From the NCBI RefSeq assembly GCF_903772925.1, contig NZ_LR812090.1:1139816-1198232 (forward strand): 58,417 nucleotides of DNA. Direction: 5' to 3'. The notes beneath the pieces were generated by a model. That model saw nothing but the letters and a program-made list of their open reading frames with translations. It was not told the origin of the DNA and did no database searches. The position numbers and the translations under genes are program-made. Of this stretch, positions 45,972-54,568 are shown in pieces (positions within the stretch are counted from its first letter, which is position 1; each line of letters begins with the position of its first letter). This DNA comes from Alteromonas macleodii. Lineage in GTDB: Bacteria; Pseudomonadota; Gammaproteobacteria; Enterobacterales; Alteromonadaceae.

Positions 45972-46966
45972 CACAGCTTCTCCATATGTAGCGGGTAATG
46001 ACAGCTGTAGCTATGATCGTGAATTTTGCGTACGGCGGGCGTTTGCACACAAGCGCGCTGGGCTCGTGGACAGCGGGGGCCTAAACGACAACCAATAGGC
46101 AAATGTTGTAGCGTTGGTATAGAGCCGCTCAACGTAGGTAGTGCAGACTTAGGCGGTAAGTCCTTTCTGAAGCTTGGTGCACTGTCTAATAGCGCTTTAG
46201 TGTAAGGGTGAAGAGGGCGCTTTTTAATGTGCTTCATCTTTCCCGATTCTACCGTTTGCCCCGCGTAGAGGACGGTCATTGAATGTGACATACTTGCAAT
46301 GGCAAGCAAATCATGGCTGACAAACAAAATCGATAGAGAGCGAGTTTGATTAAGGCGCGTAAAGAGTTTTAGGATCTGCGTCTTAGTTGTGGGCTCCATG
46401 CCTCGAGTGGGATCATCTGCGATAAGTAATTTGGGTTGAGACACTAGCGCCATGGCTATCATGAACTTTTGCCCAATATCAGCGGGAATTTGGTGAGGGA
46501 ATGCACTTAAGTAATGCTTGTGATGCTTTATTCCCACCTTGTGTACAGTACTTATTGCTATCTTTTTTCTGTGCTGCGCACGTTGCCAAAACCAGCTACC
46601 TTCAACGAATTCGTCAGGAATGCTTTCTTCAAGTTGCTCACCAAGCGTGGCTGACGGGTCAAGCGCCGCTTGCGGGTTTTGAAAAACCACCGCAATTTCA
46701 CGACGCATCACTTCGCGGCGTTGTTGAACCGACATACCTAATAGGTTTTCTCCATTCCAGCTCATGCGGTCGGCGGTTAAATTCCACTGGTTTGGAAGCG
46801 CTCCGCAAATTGCCGACACAATAAGGCTTTTACCAGAACCCGATTCGCCCACCAAAGCACGAATCTCTCCTGAACTCACTGACAAATTTACCTTATCCAA
46901 AGCCTTTATGGTGCTATCACCGTTCTGCATTTCTAGGGTGAGGTTTTTGATATCAAGCATTGGCAT
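45971..46966 (-). CDS. sapD: Sap peptide ABC transporter ATPase SapD, with degenerate signature
   Basis: The 331-residue protein matches E. coli SapD from MPMLDIKNLTLEM to IGCRLGPRCPRAQRAC, the oligopeptide-transporter C-terminal region. Walker A is intact (GESGSGKS). The ABC signature is replaced by IPADIGQK, and Walker B reads LLIADDPT, with Asp where the catalytic Glu normally is. E. coli SapD also has a weak signature. So SapD/SapF may form an asymmetric pair with one good ATP site. It overlaps sapF. Confidence 0.93.
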   Translation of the reverse strand: MPMLDIKNLTLEMQNGDSTIKALDKVNLSVSSGEIRALVGESGSGKSLIVSAICGALPNQWNLTADRMSWNGENLLGMSVQQRREVMRREIAVVFQNPQAALDPSATLGEQLEESIPDEFVEGSWFWQRAQHRKKIAISTVHKVGIKHHKHYLSAFPHQIPADIGQKFMIAMALVSQPKLLIADDPTRGMEPTTKTQILKLFTRLNQTRSLSILFVSHDLLAIASMSHSMTVLYAGQTVESGKMKHIKKRPLHPYTKALLDSAPSFRKDLPPKSALPTLSGSIPTLQHLPIGCRLGPRCPRAQRACVQTPAVRKIHDHSYSCHYPLHMEKL

Positions 46967-46967
46967 G

Positions 46968-47861
46968 TTAGTGACTCACCCTTTTTCTCAATGAAGAACG
47001 CAAGCCGTCACCCACGATATTGATGGACAGCACAATAAAAAATATCGCCATACCGGGTACCGCTACATTCCAAGGCGCTAGGTAAGTAACGTCTAGTCCG
47101 TCGGCCAGAATTACACCTAATTCAGGTAACGGCGATTGAGCGCCCAAGTTTAAGAAACCAAGAGCCGATATATCAATCACTGCAATTGAAAGAGCCAGCG
47201 TTCCTTGAACAACAAGCATTTCCGTCATATTAGGTAAAATAGAGTGAACAAAAAGCTGCCACTTGCTAGCACCGTCAAGCGTTGACGCAACAATGTAGTC
47301 TTTCTTCATTTCTGCGCGCACGAAACTGCGCGTGTGGTGCACAAACTGGGGAATAAGGGCTAGGGTAATAGCCCACATACTGTTGACCAAACCCGTACCA
47401 AGTATTGCAACTATGATAATAGCAATCAGTAGTGTAGGGATCGCCATAAGCGCATCAAGTAAGTGATTCGCAACACTTGAGCGGACTCCACGTAACATAC
47501 CAGCAAGGGTACCTAAACTAACACCAACTAGCATCGCAAGTACTACGGTCAAGAAGGCCGAGCCCAGTGTTGTTCGGCAGCCGTAAATAATACGGGTAAA
47601 TAAATCTCTTCCTAGCGCGTCTGTGCCGAATAAATGGGTGATAGAACCATTCGCTAACCAGCTAGGTGGAATCAACAATCCGTCAATGTTCTGCTCCACA
47701 GCGTCATATGGGGTAATGAGAGGGGCGAATACGGCACATACCACAAATAGCGCTAGCATAATTAAACCCAGCATAGAAATGTGGCTGTTCTTGAACGAAG
47801 CCCAGGTCCGTTGCCAAGGTGATGGGTGAAACTCTTCTTCGTACAAACTAAACTGTGGCAC
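46968..47861 (-). CDS. sapC: Sap transporter permease SapC
   Basis: SapC is an inner-membrane permease of the Dpp/Opp type. I chose GTG 47861, which gives MPQFSLYEEEFHPSPWQRTW, aligning with the E. coli start and giving 297 residues, against 296 in E. coli. A TTG at 47888 would overlap sapB by 41 bases. Motifs include LFGTDALGRDLFTRIIYG and, in the permease loop, EMKKDYIVASTLDGASKWQL. About six helices are visible. It overlaps sapB by 14 bases. Confidence 0.92.
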   Translation of the reverse strand: MPQFSLYEEEFHPSPWQRTWASFKNSHISMLGLIMLALFVVCAVFAPLITPYDAVEQNIDGLLIPPSWLANGSITHLFGTDALGRDLFTRIIYGCRTTLGSAFLTVVLAMLVGVSLGTLAGMLRGVRSSVANHLLDALMAIPTLLIAIIIVAILGTGLVNSMWAITLALIPQFVHHTRSFVRAEMKKDYIVASTLDGASKWQLFVHSILPNMTEMLVVQGTLALSIAVIDISALGFLNLGAQSPLPELGVILADGLDVTYLAPWNVAVPGMAIFFIVLSINIVGDGLRSSLRKRVSH

Positions 47862-48879
47862 GCTCGTATTTCTCTCTACTTGGGTCAATCATACGGTTTA
47901 ATACATCGACCAGAATCGTCAGGGTAATTACTACCGTAGATACCGCCATCATACCAATACGTAAAGCAGGGTAATCCCGTTGATAGATGGCTTGAATTAG
48001 CCAGTTGCCAATTCCTGGCCATGAAAACAAGGTTTCAACAATCATTGCATTGGTTATAAGCGTAGTAATTTGAATCGCCATCAGCGGCAAAATGGGAAGT
48101 AGTGCATTACGTAGTATATGGCGAAAGAATATTTGCCAACTAGAAAGCCCGCGCGACACGGCTGCAGCAATATAGGGGCGATGTTTTACATCTATAACTG
48201 AGCGCCGAGTTATGCGTATCATTGATGCCGTGGTTATGGCGCCAATAGCGAATGTGGGCAGCGCTAAGTGTGATAGTGCATCTTTAAATGCTAAGGATTT
48301 GTTTTCGATATCCGACAGCAAAACGTCAAATAGAATAAAGCCGGTTACTGGCTCTATGTCGTAAATTAAACTTATTCGACCAGACAGTGGGGCCAAGTCC
48401 AATTCCAAACTAAATACCAGAATAAGCAGCAGAGCGAACCAAAAGACAGGGAAAGAATAGGTAGTAATACTTGCACTATTTATTAAGTGGTCAGACGTTG
48501 AATAACAGCGAATGCCGGCGTAATAGCCTAAGGGGATTCCAATAAACAAGGCCATCAGCATTGCGTACGTTGCCAGTTCTATAGTTGCTGGCATCGCTAT
48601 ACCTACTTCCTCTCTTAAGGGCAGACCAGACGTGAAACTATAGCCCCAATCACCGGTCAGCAAATTACCTACATAGTAAATAAACTGAAAAATATAAGAC
48701 TGGTCTAGCTTAAACTGCTTCTCTAACGCGGCGCGCTGCATCTCATTTTGTGGCACAAGTCCGGTCAGGTTTTCCAACGTATCGCCTGGAAAAAGGTAGG
48801 CCAGCGAGAACGAAATAATCGTTAACACTAAAAGCGTTAATATGAATAATGTGCAATATCTAAGGAGAATTTGGATCAC
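47848..48879 (-). CDS. sapB: Sap transporter permease SapB
   Basis: SapB, 343 residues, pairs with SapC in the membrane. The N-terminal helix (LFILTLLVLTIISFSLAYLFPGD, spread over residues 11-33) is followed by LTGDWGYSFTSGLPL and the permease loop YIAAAVSRGLSSWQIFFRH. The start is GTG 48879, overlapping the sapA stop by four bases (GTGA). The set sapABCDF is complete. Confidence 0.94.
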   Translation of the reverse strand: MIQILLRYCTLFILTLLVLTIISFSLAYLFPGDTLENLTGLVPQNEMQRAALEKQFKLDQSYIFQFIYYVGNLLTGDWGYSFTSGLPLREEVGIAMPATIELATYAMLMALFIGIPLGYYAGIRCYSTSDHLINSASITTYSFPVFWFALLLILVFSLELDLAPLSGRISLIYDIEPVTGFILFDVLLSDIENKSLAFKDALSHLALPTFAIGAITTASMIRITRRSVIDVKHRPYIAAAVSRGLSSWQIFFRHILRNALLPILPLMAIQITTLITNAMIVETLFSWPGIGNWLIQAIYQRDYPALRIGMMAVSTVVITLTILVDVLNRMIDPSREKYERATV

Positions 48880-50564
48880 AGTGCTTTCTCTACCCCGCCA
48901 AAACGCACACCGCCAAAGGGATTAATAGTCATGCCTTCTAACTCATTTCTATATGCTTGATAACGATAGGCATGTGCAATGGGGACCACAGGGAGACGTT
49001 CGTACAATAGCCTATTTACTTGCTTGTAAATAGCCGCTCTCTCGTCAATGTCATCGGTTTGAAGCGCCTCGTTGAGTAGCTTGTCATAACTGTCGTTGCA
49101 CCACATTGCCCGGTTTGTTCCAGATGGGATTGCTCCGCAGCTCAACAAGGGGCGATAAAAGTTGTCAGGGTCGCCGTTATCGGCAGACCAGCCGATTAAT
49201 ACGGAGTCGTGCAGGCCTTCTTGTAGATGACGTCTAAATGTCGCCCAATCGTAACTAACGATAGTTGCATCTACACCTACATCGCGAAGGTATCGCTGAA
49301 TCAGCTCGGCCATCTTCGTTGCGTTGGGGTTATAAGCGCGCTCGACCGGCATGGCCCATATCGTCATTGAAAACCCAGGAGCTATTCCCGCATCGGCCAA
49401 TAATTTACGCGCTAGAACAGGGTTGTAAGCTGTGTCATCGGCATCGTTTTGAAATGCCCAGCTAGCCGCAGGCAGCAGGGTCTTAGCCCGTGTTGCACTG
49501 TCGAAATAAACTGCTTCTAATAAGGTGTTTTTATCAATAGCCGCGGCGAGCGCTCGCCTTACATCGGGGTTATCAAACGGCGGGCGCTGAGTATTAAAGG
49601 CCCAAAAGCCCACATTTAGCCCTGGTTTTTCCGCTAATGTCAGATCATCCTCTGTTCGAATCACTTCAAGTTCAGTTTGTGCTGGGAATGCAGTTGCATC
49701 ACATTCCCCTGTCATCAGCTTAGCCAAGCGTAACGAACTCCGAGGTGTTATATCGAAAATAAGTTGTTCAACGTCGGGCTTGTTTTGGGCTTCGCTCACA
49801 TCTTGTGGCGCTGAAGCCATATTACTTCCATTTTCTTTAAGAGCTTGTGTGCGCCAATAGTTGTCGTGGCGAAGATACTTAATAAAGTGGTCCTTTCGGT
49901 AACTTTCAAATTTGAAGGGCCCAGTGCCAATTGGAAGCTGGTCAATTTTGCTGGGCGTACCAGCCTGTGCAAGCTTATTGGCATATTCTTCTGACAGAAT
50001 AACGGCGAAATCGGTCGCTAAATTTGCCAAAAATGAGCTGTCACGGCGTTTAAGTGTAATTTCAACACGATAACCATTTACCCGTTCAACAGACGCGATA
50101 TTTTGGGCAAGGCCAATACTTTCAAAATAAGGGTAGCTTCCGCCCGACACGTAGTGATAGGGATGTGAGCTTAAGCGCCAGCGGTCGATACTAAAAATAA
50201 CATCGTCGGCATTGAAGTTTCTGCTTGGTTCAAAATAGCGGGTAGTGTGAAACCATACGTCTCTACGTAGCTGAAAGGCGTAGGTGAGTCCGTCATCACT
50301 GACTAACCAGCTACTAGCTAGACTTGGTACTATGCGACCAGAATCGGGGTCGAAGTCGAGAAGTCTGTCGTACAGTTGGTGAGATGAGGCATCAGAGGTT
50401 GTGCTCGATGTATCAAGCTGCGGATTAAAAGTTACTGGGTTGCTTTCAGAACAATAAATAATACCCGTATTATAAAACGCTTGTTTATTCTGCTTCGCAC
50501 AGGATGCAACAAGAAGCGCTGTACATAAACATAATGACAAACGCTTCATCAAACCATGGGACAT
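48876..50564 (-). CDS. sapA: Sap periplasmic substrate-binding protein SapA (lipoprotein)
   Basis: The 562-residue protein has the signal MKRLSLCLCTALLVASC with a lipobox, then a family 5 extracellular solute-binding domain: CSESNPVTFNPQLDTSS, LYDRLLDFDP, IPIGTGPFKFE-like and WSADNGDPDNF. SapA binds peptides, and heme in some pathogens. ATG 50564 follows GAGG by eight bases. It sits three bases behind pspF, the order pspF-sapA also found in E. coli. Confidence 0.93.
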   Translation of the reverse strand: MSHGLMKRLSLCLCTALLVASCAKQNKQAFYNTGIIYCSESNPVTFNPQLDTSSTTSDASSHQLYDRLLDFDPDSGRIVPSLASSWLVSDDGLTYAFQLRRDVWFHTTRYFEPSRNFNADDVIFSIDRWRLSSHPYHYVSGGSYPYFESIGLAQNIASVERVNGYRVEITLKRRDSSFLANLATDFAVILSEEYANKLAQAGTPSKIDQLPIGTGPFKFESYRKDHFIKYLRHDNYWRTQALKENGSNMASAPQDVSEAQNKPDVEQLIFDITPRSSLRLAKLMTGECDATAFPAQTELEVIRTEDDLTLAEKPGLNVGFWAFNTQRPPFDNPDVRRALAAAIDKNTLLEAVYFDSATRAKTLLPAASWAFQNDADDTAYNPVLARKLLADAGIAPGFSMTIWAMPVERAYNPNATKMAELIQRYLRDVGVDATIVSYDWATFRRHLQEGLHDSVLIGWSADNGDPDNFYRPLLSCGAIPSGTNRAMWCNDSYDKLLNEALQTDDIDERAAIYKQVNRLLYERLPVVPIAHAYRYQAYRNELEGMTINPFGGVRFGGVEKAL

Positions 50565-50567
50565 GCT

Positions 50568-51689
50568 CTACGCCTCGACGTTTTCAGCGGAAGAATCTAG
50601 TAAGTTATATTTTTTGAGATAGCCTCGCAGCTGATGATAAGTCAGGCTCAATTTTTCAGCGGTTTTCTTTTGATTAAACTGACTGTCAGCAAGTGCCTGT
50701 TTTATCATATCTATCTCATGTTGTTGAGAGCGTTCTTTCAAATCTATGGGGTATTCGACAATTTCCTGCTTTTTGGCAGGGATGAGTGGTGTAACGTCAG
50801 CACCTTCAATATGTTCATTTACCATTGGCGTGTCTGTTTGTGCAACCACGTTAGGCGAATCTGGGGTGCTCACTCTATCATTTGTTTTTACTCTGCCTTT
50901 CGGACGGAAGGCTGACTCGAAGGGGTCTAACACTATTTCATGGACTGGGAGGTGAGGGTTATTCGTTCTGTAAACTGCACGTTCGACAACATTCTTAAGT
51001 TCACGGATATTACCAGGCCAATCATAATCAAGCAGAGTACGCTTCGCTTTTTCAGTGAAGCCGCTAAACAGTTCCATTTCCATTTCACGGGCCATATTGA
51101 TGGCGAAGTTTTCGGCTAACATCATGATATCTTCTCGACGCTCGCGAAGTGGAGGGATGGTAATAACATCAAAAGCAAGACGGTCGAGAAGGTCTGCGCG
51201 AAATTCACCGGCATCGGCAAGCGCTGGCAAATCTTCGTTGGTAGCTGCGATAAGGCGTACATCGGTTTTCACTGACTTACTGCCACCTACGCGCTCAAAT
51301 TCACCATATTCCACTACCCGCAGTAGCTTTTCCTGAATAAGACCCGATGTGTTAGCAAGTTCGTCAAGAAATAGGGTACCGTTGTGCGCCACTTCAAAGC
51401 GACCTTCGCGACGTTTCGAAGCGCCGGTAAAGGCGCCGGCTTCATAACCGAAAAGCTCACTTTCTAATAGGCTTTCACTTAGTGCCGCGCAATTCAGCTT
51501 AATATAGTTTTGATCCCAGCGCTTTGATAAGAAGTGCAGACGGGCAGCAATCAGCTCTTTACCAGTACCTCGTTCGCCAATGACGAGAACGGGTTTGTCT
51601 AGTGGGGCAATCTGTGAAATTTGCTCTAAAACTTCTAGAAAACTATTCGCTTGGCCAAGTAAATTGTCTTGCTGTCGATACCTACTCAT
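50568..51689 (-). CDS. pspF: Phage shock transcription activator PspF
   Basis: PspF is a sigma-54 enhancer-binding protein without a receiver domain. The 373-residue product starts with ATG 51689, five bases after GAGGG; a TTG at 51701 is also in frame. The AAA+ domain has Walker A GERGTGKE, the sigma-54 loop GAFTGA and LFLDELANTS. The C-terminal helix-turn-helix contains KTAEKLSLTYHQLRGYLKKY. A low-complexity insert (about 260-325) makes it longer than E. coli PspF (325). PspA normally inhibits it. Confidence 0.95.
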   Translation of the reverse strand: MSRYRQQDNLLGQANSFLEVLEQISQIAPLDKPVLVIGERGTGKELIAARLHFLSKRWDQNYIKLNCAALSESLLESELFGYEAGAFTGASKRREGRFEVAHNGTLFLDELANTSGLIQEKLLRVVEYGEFERVGGSKSVKTDVRLIAATNEDLPALADAGEFRADLLDRLAFDVITIPPLRERREDIMMLAENFAINMAREMEMELFSGFTEKAKRTLLDYDWPGNIRELKNVVERAVYRTNNPHLPVHEIVLDPFESAFRPKGRVKTNDRVSTPDSPNVVAQTDTPMVNEHIEGADVTPLIPAKKQEIVEYPIDLKERSQQHEIDMIKQALADSQFNQKKTAEKLSLTYHQLRGYLKKYNLLDSSAENVEA

Positions 51690-51814
51690 TAAATCCCTCA
51701 AAAATTAGTCATTTCGACCAATTAATAGTGTAGAACAAAAAATATTGATAAACGAGCATTATTTGACCTCATGAAAAATGTATAAAAAATAATAGGTTAG
51801 CATATGAACAAAGT

Positions 51815-51830
51815 TGGCAAGTATATTGAA
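51815..51830 (+). promoter_or_regulatory. Candidate sigma-54 promoter of pspABC
   Basis: TGGCAAG-TATA-TTGAA fits the -24/-12 consensus TGGCACG-N4-TTGCA with two mismatches, including A for the -12 C. It lies 81 bases before the pspA start in the pspF-pspA gap, where PspF-driven sigma-54 transcription is expected. The flanks toward pspF are AT-rich and would hold the PspF sites. Confidence 0.6.
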
Positions 51831-51910
51831 TACTACCTATACCAAGAGTAACCTATTTATCAAGTGTGGTGTTTTCTAACACTTACCATTTTTAGCAAGA
51901 GGTAATTATT

Positions 51911-52594
51911 ATGGGTATCTTCTCGCGTTTTACAGATATTGTGAATTCGAATATTAATGCGATTTTAGACAAAGCCGAAGATCCTGAGAAAATGGTTAGA
52001 TTAATCATTCAGGAAATGGAAGACACATTGGTTGAGGTGCGCTCTGCATCTGCAAAGACGCTAGCCAATAAAAAGGAAATAGTTAATCAAATTGCAAAGT
52101 ATGAAAGCAATGCAAATGATTGGGAAGCAAAAGCAGAGCTTGCGTTAAGCAAAGATAGAGAAGACTTAGCCCGAGCTGCGCTACAAGAAAAGAAAAAGTC
52201 TGCAGAAGCTGCAGAAGCGCTAAGTAAAGAATTGGCCGTTGTTGAAGAACAAATCAGCAAGCTTCAGGATGAAATTGGCCAGCTTCAAGAAAAGCTTGCA
52301 GATGCTAAGAGCCGTCAAAAAGCGATTATTATGCGTCAGAAAACTGCAAGCTCTCGTCTAGAAGTCAAGAAGACACTAGATAGTACGAGAGTAGATAATG
52401 CAATGGGGCGCTTTGAGCAATACGAGCGTAAAATCGATGACCTTGAATCACAGGTAGAAGCTTATGATTTGGGTAAAAAGACGCTGCAAGATGAGTTTGC
52501 AGAGCTAGAAGCCAGCGACAAGGTCGAGGACGAACTAGCTGCACTTAAAGCCAAGGTAAAAGGTGCAAATAAAAGCACTGAAAAATCAGAATAA
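51911..52594 (+). CDS. pspA: Phage shock protein A
   Basis: PspA, 227 residues, binds stressed inner membrane and inhibits PspF. It starts MGIFSRFTDIVNSNINAILD, the amphipathic helix, and continues as a long coiled coil of the PspA/Vipp1 (ESCRT-III-like) family, with LDKAEDPEKMVRLIIQEMED. Length matches E. coli (222). Confidence 0.97.
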   Translation: MGIFSRFTDIVNSNINAILDKAEDPEKMVRLIIQEMEDTLVEVRSASAKTLANKKEIVNQIAKYESNANDWEAKAELALSKDREDLARAALQEKKKSAEAAEALSKELAVVEEQISKLQDEIGQLQEKLADAKSRQKAIIMRQKTASSRLEVKKTLDSTRVDNAMGRFEQYERKIDDLESQVEAYDLGKKTLQDEFAELEASDKVEDELAALKAKVKGANKSTEKSE

Positions 52595-52669
52595 TAAAAA
52601 TAAGGTATGCCCTCTTGATGGAAAACCGTGAAGAGGGTAGTTACATCAGAGTTTGTAGGAGACATTGAG

Positions 52670-52909
52670 ATGGATGAAGGTACAATTGCAGTGTTGGTTA
52701 TGCCCCTTGTGGTGTTCTCAATATTTGTCGCTCCCATTTGGCTAATTTTACACTATCGAAGCAAAAAGCAGGTCAATCAAGGGTTGAGTGCAGAGGAACA
52801 CGCATCTTTACAAGACCTTGCTGAAAAAGCAGAGAAAATGAGTGAGCGCATTGAGACACTAGAAGCCATTCTAGATAGTGAGGCGCCAGAGTGGAGGAAT
52901 AGAGCATGA
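52670..52909 (+). CDS. pspB: Phage shock protein B
   Basis: PspB is a small inner-membrane protein that, with PspC, passes the stress signal to PspA. The 79-residue product has one membrane helix (IAVLVMPLVVFSIFVAPIWL) and a leucine-zipper-like tail (LQDLAEKAEKMSERIETLE). ATG 52670 follows TAGGAG; an upstream GTG at 52628 in the same frame is not needed. Its stop overlaps the pspC start (ATGA). Confidence 0.95.
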   Translation: MDEGTIAVLVMPLVVFSIFVAPIWLILHYRSKKQVNQGLSAEEHASLQDLAEKAEKMSERIETLEAILDSEAPEWRNRA

Positions 52910-53352
52910 GAAATGGTAAGCAGCTCTATCGTAACCCCGAAAATGCGCGCATTGCAGGTGTGTGTTCAGGCATAGCAGACTACTTTGGACTAGAAACCTG
53001 GCTTGTAAGAATTCTCGTTGTTACTGGTTTCTTTTTACTTGCAGGACCCTTTATCTTTGTTGCCTACATTGCTGCATGGTTTATCTTAGACAAGAAGCCA
53101 GCCGGTCTAGAAAATACAGCTACTCCACCGGTTTTTTCAAAAGGTAAAGGTTGGACGAATTCAAACGCTGGACAGGTGAAAAGTCCTAAAGTTGAGGTTA
53201 AAACTAAAGTTTGGCAGGCTGGAGAGCCACCAAAACAGGCGTTTCACGATATTCGCAATCGTTTTGAAAAAGCAGAAGTTCGTCTACGTAAAATGGAAAC
53301 GTATGTAACCTCTCGTGAATATCAGCTAAATAAAGAAATTAGTCGTCTATAA
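52906..53352 (+). CDS. pspC: Phage shock protein C
   Basis: The 148-residue protein has the PspC domain at the start (LYRNPENARIAGVCSGIADY), one membrane helix (GFFLLAGPFIFVAYIAAWFI), and a longer cytoplasmic or periplasmic tail with a helical end (IRNRFEKAEVRLRKMETYV). It works with PspB. No pspD or pspE follows; a terminator closes the operon. Confidence 0.95.
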   Translation: MRNGKQLYRNPENARIAGVCSGIADYFGLETWLVRILVVTGFFLLAGPFIFVAYIAAWFILDKKPAGLENTATPPVFSKGKGWTNSNAGQVKSPKVEVKTKVWQAGEPPKQAFHDIRNRFEKAEVRLRKMETYVTSREYQLNKEISRL

Positions 53353-53385
53353 CTGGCCTTACAGCTCAAAAAATCTAAAAAGAAG

Positions 53386-53408
53386 CCGCTCGCAATGAGC
53401 GGTTTTTT
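53386..53408 (+). terminator. Intrinsic terminator after pspC
   Basis: CCGCTC and GAGCGG pair around GCAAT, followed by six Ts. An A-rich stretch lies upstream. Confidence 0.9.
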
Positions 53409-53438
53409 ATTATCTAAATCAAAAGCTTTAGTTACCTA

Positions 53439-53456
53439 TGTAAAATTCCTGTTACA
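53439..53456 (+). promoter_or_regulatory. TyrR/PhhR box upstream of phhA
   Basis: TGTAAA-ATTCCT-GTTACA matches the TyrR consensus TGTAAA-N6-TTTACA in 11 of 12 positions. It is about 99 bases before the phhA start. With the tyrR gene next door this suggests direct control of phenylalanine catabolism. Confidence 0.78.
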
Positions 53457-53554
53457 CCAAATATGAAGGTGCCATGAGGTCATCCACTTTTCGGCATCGT
53501 GAAATTCATTAGACTAAAAGGTAAGTTATTTCACACCTATTGGTCACAGAAGTT

Positions 53555-54355
53555 ATGCCAAAATCAACACAATACCAGTCGAGACAATCTGATGAGAATG
53601 GCATTATCCATTGGTCAGATGAAGAAAACCAAATTTGGTCAGAGTTGTATGCGAGACAAATTCCACTGGTAAAAGAAAGAGCGTGCCAAGAATACTTGGA
53701 CGGACTTGATTTGTTGAAATTAAACGAAAAAGAAATCCCCCAGTTGCCAGACATTAATAAAGTTCTGATGGAAAAAACAGGGTGGCAAACCGCTGAGGTG
53801 CCTGCATTAATAAACTTCGGAGAATTTTTTAGGTTGCTGGCAAACAAGCAATTTCCTGTCGCTACTTTTATTCGTACGCGAGAAGAATTCGATTACCTTC
53901 AAGAGCCCGATATCTTTCATGAGGTATTTGGACACTGCCCGTTGTTAACAAACCCAGCTTTTGCTCATTTTACCCACACATATGGAAAGTTGGGTTTAGC
54001 GGCAAGTAAGGAAGACCGAGTTTACTTAGCGCGCCTTTATTGGTTCACCGTAGAGTTCGGACTAGTGCGAGCTAAGGATGAATTAAAAATATATGGCGGG
54101 GGTATCCTGTCTTCACCAGGCGAAACTATTTACGCGTTAGATAGCGACACACCATTACGCAATCCACTAACTGCTATCGACGCTCTGCGAACGCCTTATC
54201 GTATCGATATTATGCAGCCTCTTTATTATATCTTGCCGGAATTCGACCATTTGTTCGAATTAGCAGAAATGGACATCATGGCACTAGTGGAAAAGGCAAA
54301 ATCGTTAGGGTTGTTTTCCCCTCTTTTCCCACCGAAAGAGAAAAAAGCTAGCTAA
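53555..54355 (+). CDS. phhA: Phenylalanine 4-hydroxylase PhhA
   Basis: PhhA converts phenylalanine to tyrosine with tetrahydropterin and iron. The 266-residue bacterial-type protein has iron ligands H122 and H127 in HEVFGHCP and E167 in WFTVEFGL, plus YGGGILSSPGETIYAL. ATG 53555 is chosen over TTG 53540, since bacterial enzymes begin near here. The usual partner phhB (pterin carbinolamine dehydratase) is missing from the locus. A terminator follows, then tyrR. Confidence 0.96.
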   Translation: MPKSTQYQSRQSDENGIIHWSDEENQIWSELYARQIPLVKERACQEYLDGLDLLKLNEKEIPQLPDINKVLMEKTGWQTAEVPALINFGEFFRLLANKQFPVATFIRTREEFDYLQEPDIFHEVFGHCPLLTNPAFAHFTHTYGKLGLAASKEDRVYLARLYWFTVEFGLVRAKDELKIYGGGILSSPGETIYALDSDTPLRNPLTAIDALRTPYRIDIMQPLYYILPEFDHLFELAEMDIMALVEKAKSLGLFSPLFPPKEKKAS

Positions 54356-54387
54356 CGCTATTGTTAATTAAATGTGTTTTATATAGG

Positions 54388-54414
54388 ATGCCGCTCATCG
54401 AAGCGGCATTTTTT
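54388..54414 (+). terminator. Intrinsic terminator after phhA
   Basis: ATGCCGCT and AGCGGCAT form a perfect eight-pair stem around CATCGA, and T54409 begins a six-T run. Confidence 0.92.
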
Positions 54415-54532
54415 GTTTCTGGGGTTTAGTCCTTTATTCTTGCGCAATTTACGCCTTAAAATAAGCTGCTCATCGCAATTTTAAAGTTCTGTAACATTTA
54501 TCTTGTTATCTTTTTGTAAAAGTATGATATCC

Positions 54533-54550
54533 TGTACATATATGTTTACA
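54533..54550 (+). promoter_or_regulatory. TyrR box in front of tyrR (autoregulation)
   Basis: TGTACA-TATATG-TTTACA matches the TyrR consensus in 11 of 12 positions. A perfect left half-site TGTAAA lies 18 bases upstream at 54515-54520 in phase. The box ends 18 bases before the start codon and would block initiation, fitting autorepression. Confidence 0.75.
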
Positions 54551-54568
54551 ATAAAGCTATAACACCCT

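Noticed and set aside
47862..47888. TTG 47888 as sapC start
   Set aside because: GTG 47861 aligns with the E. coli amino terminus and length; TTG would overlap sapB by 41 bases.
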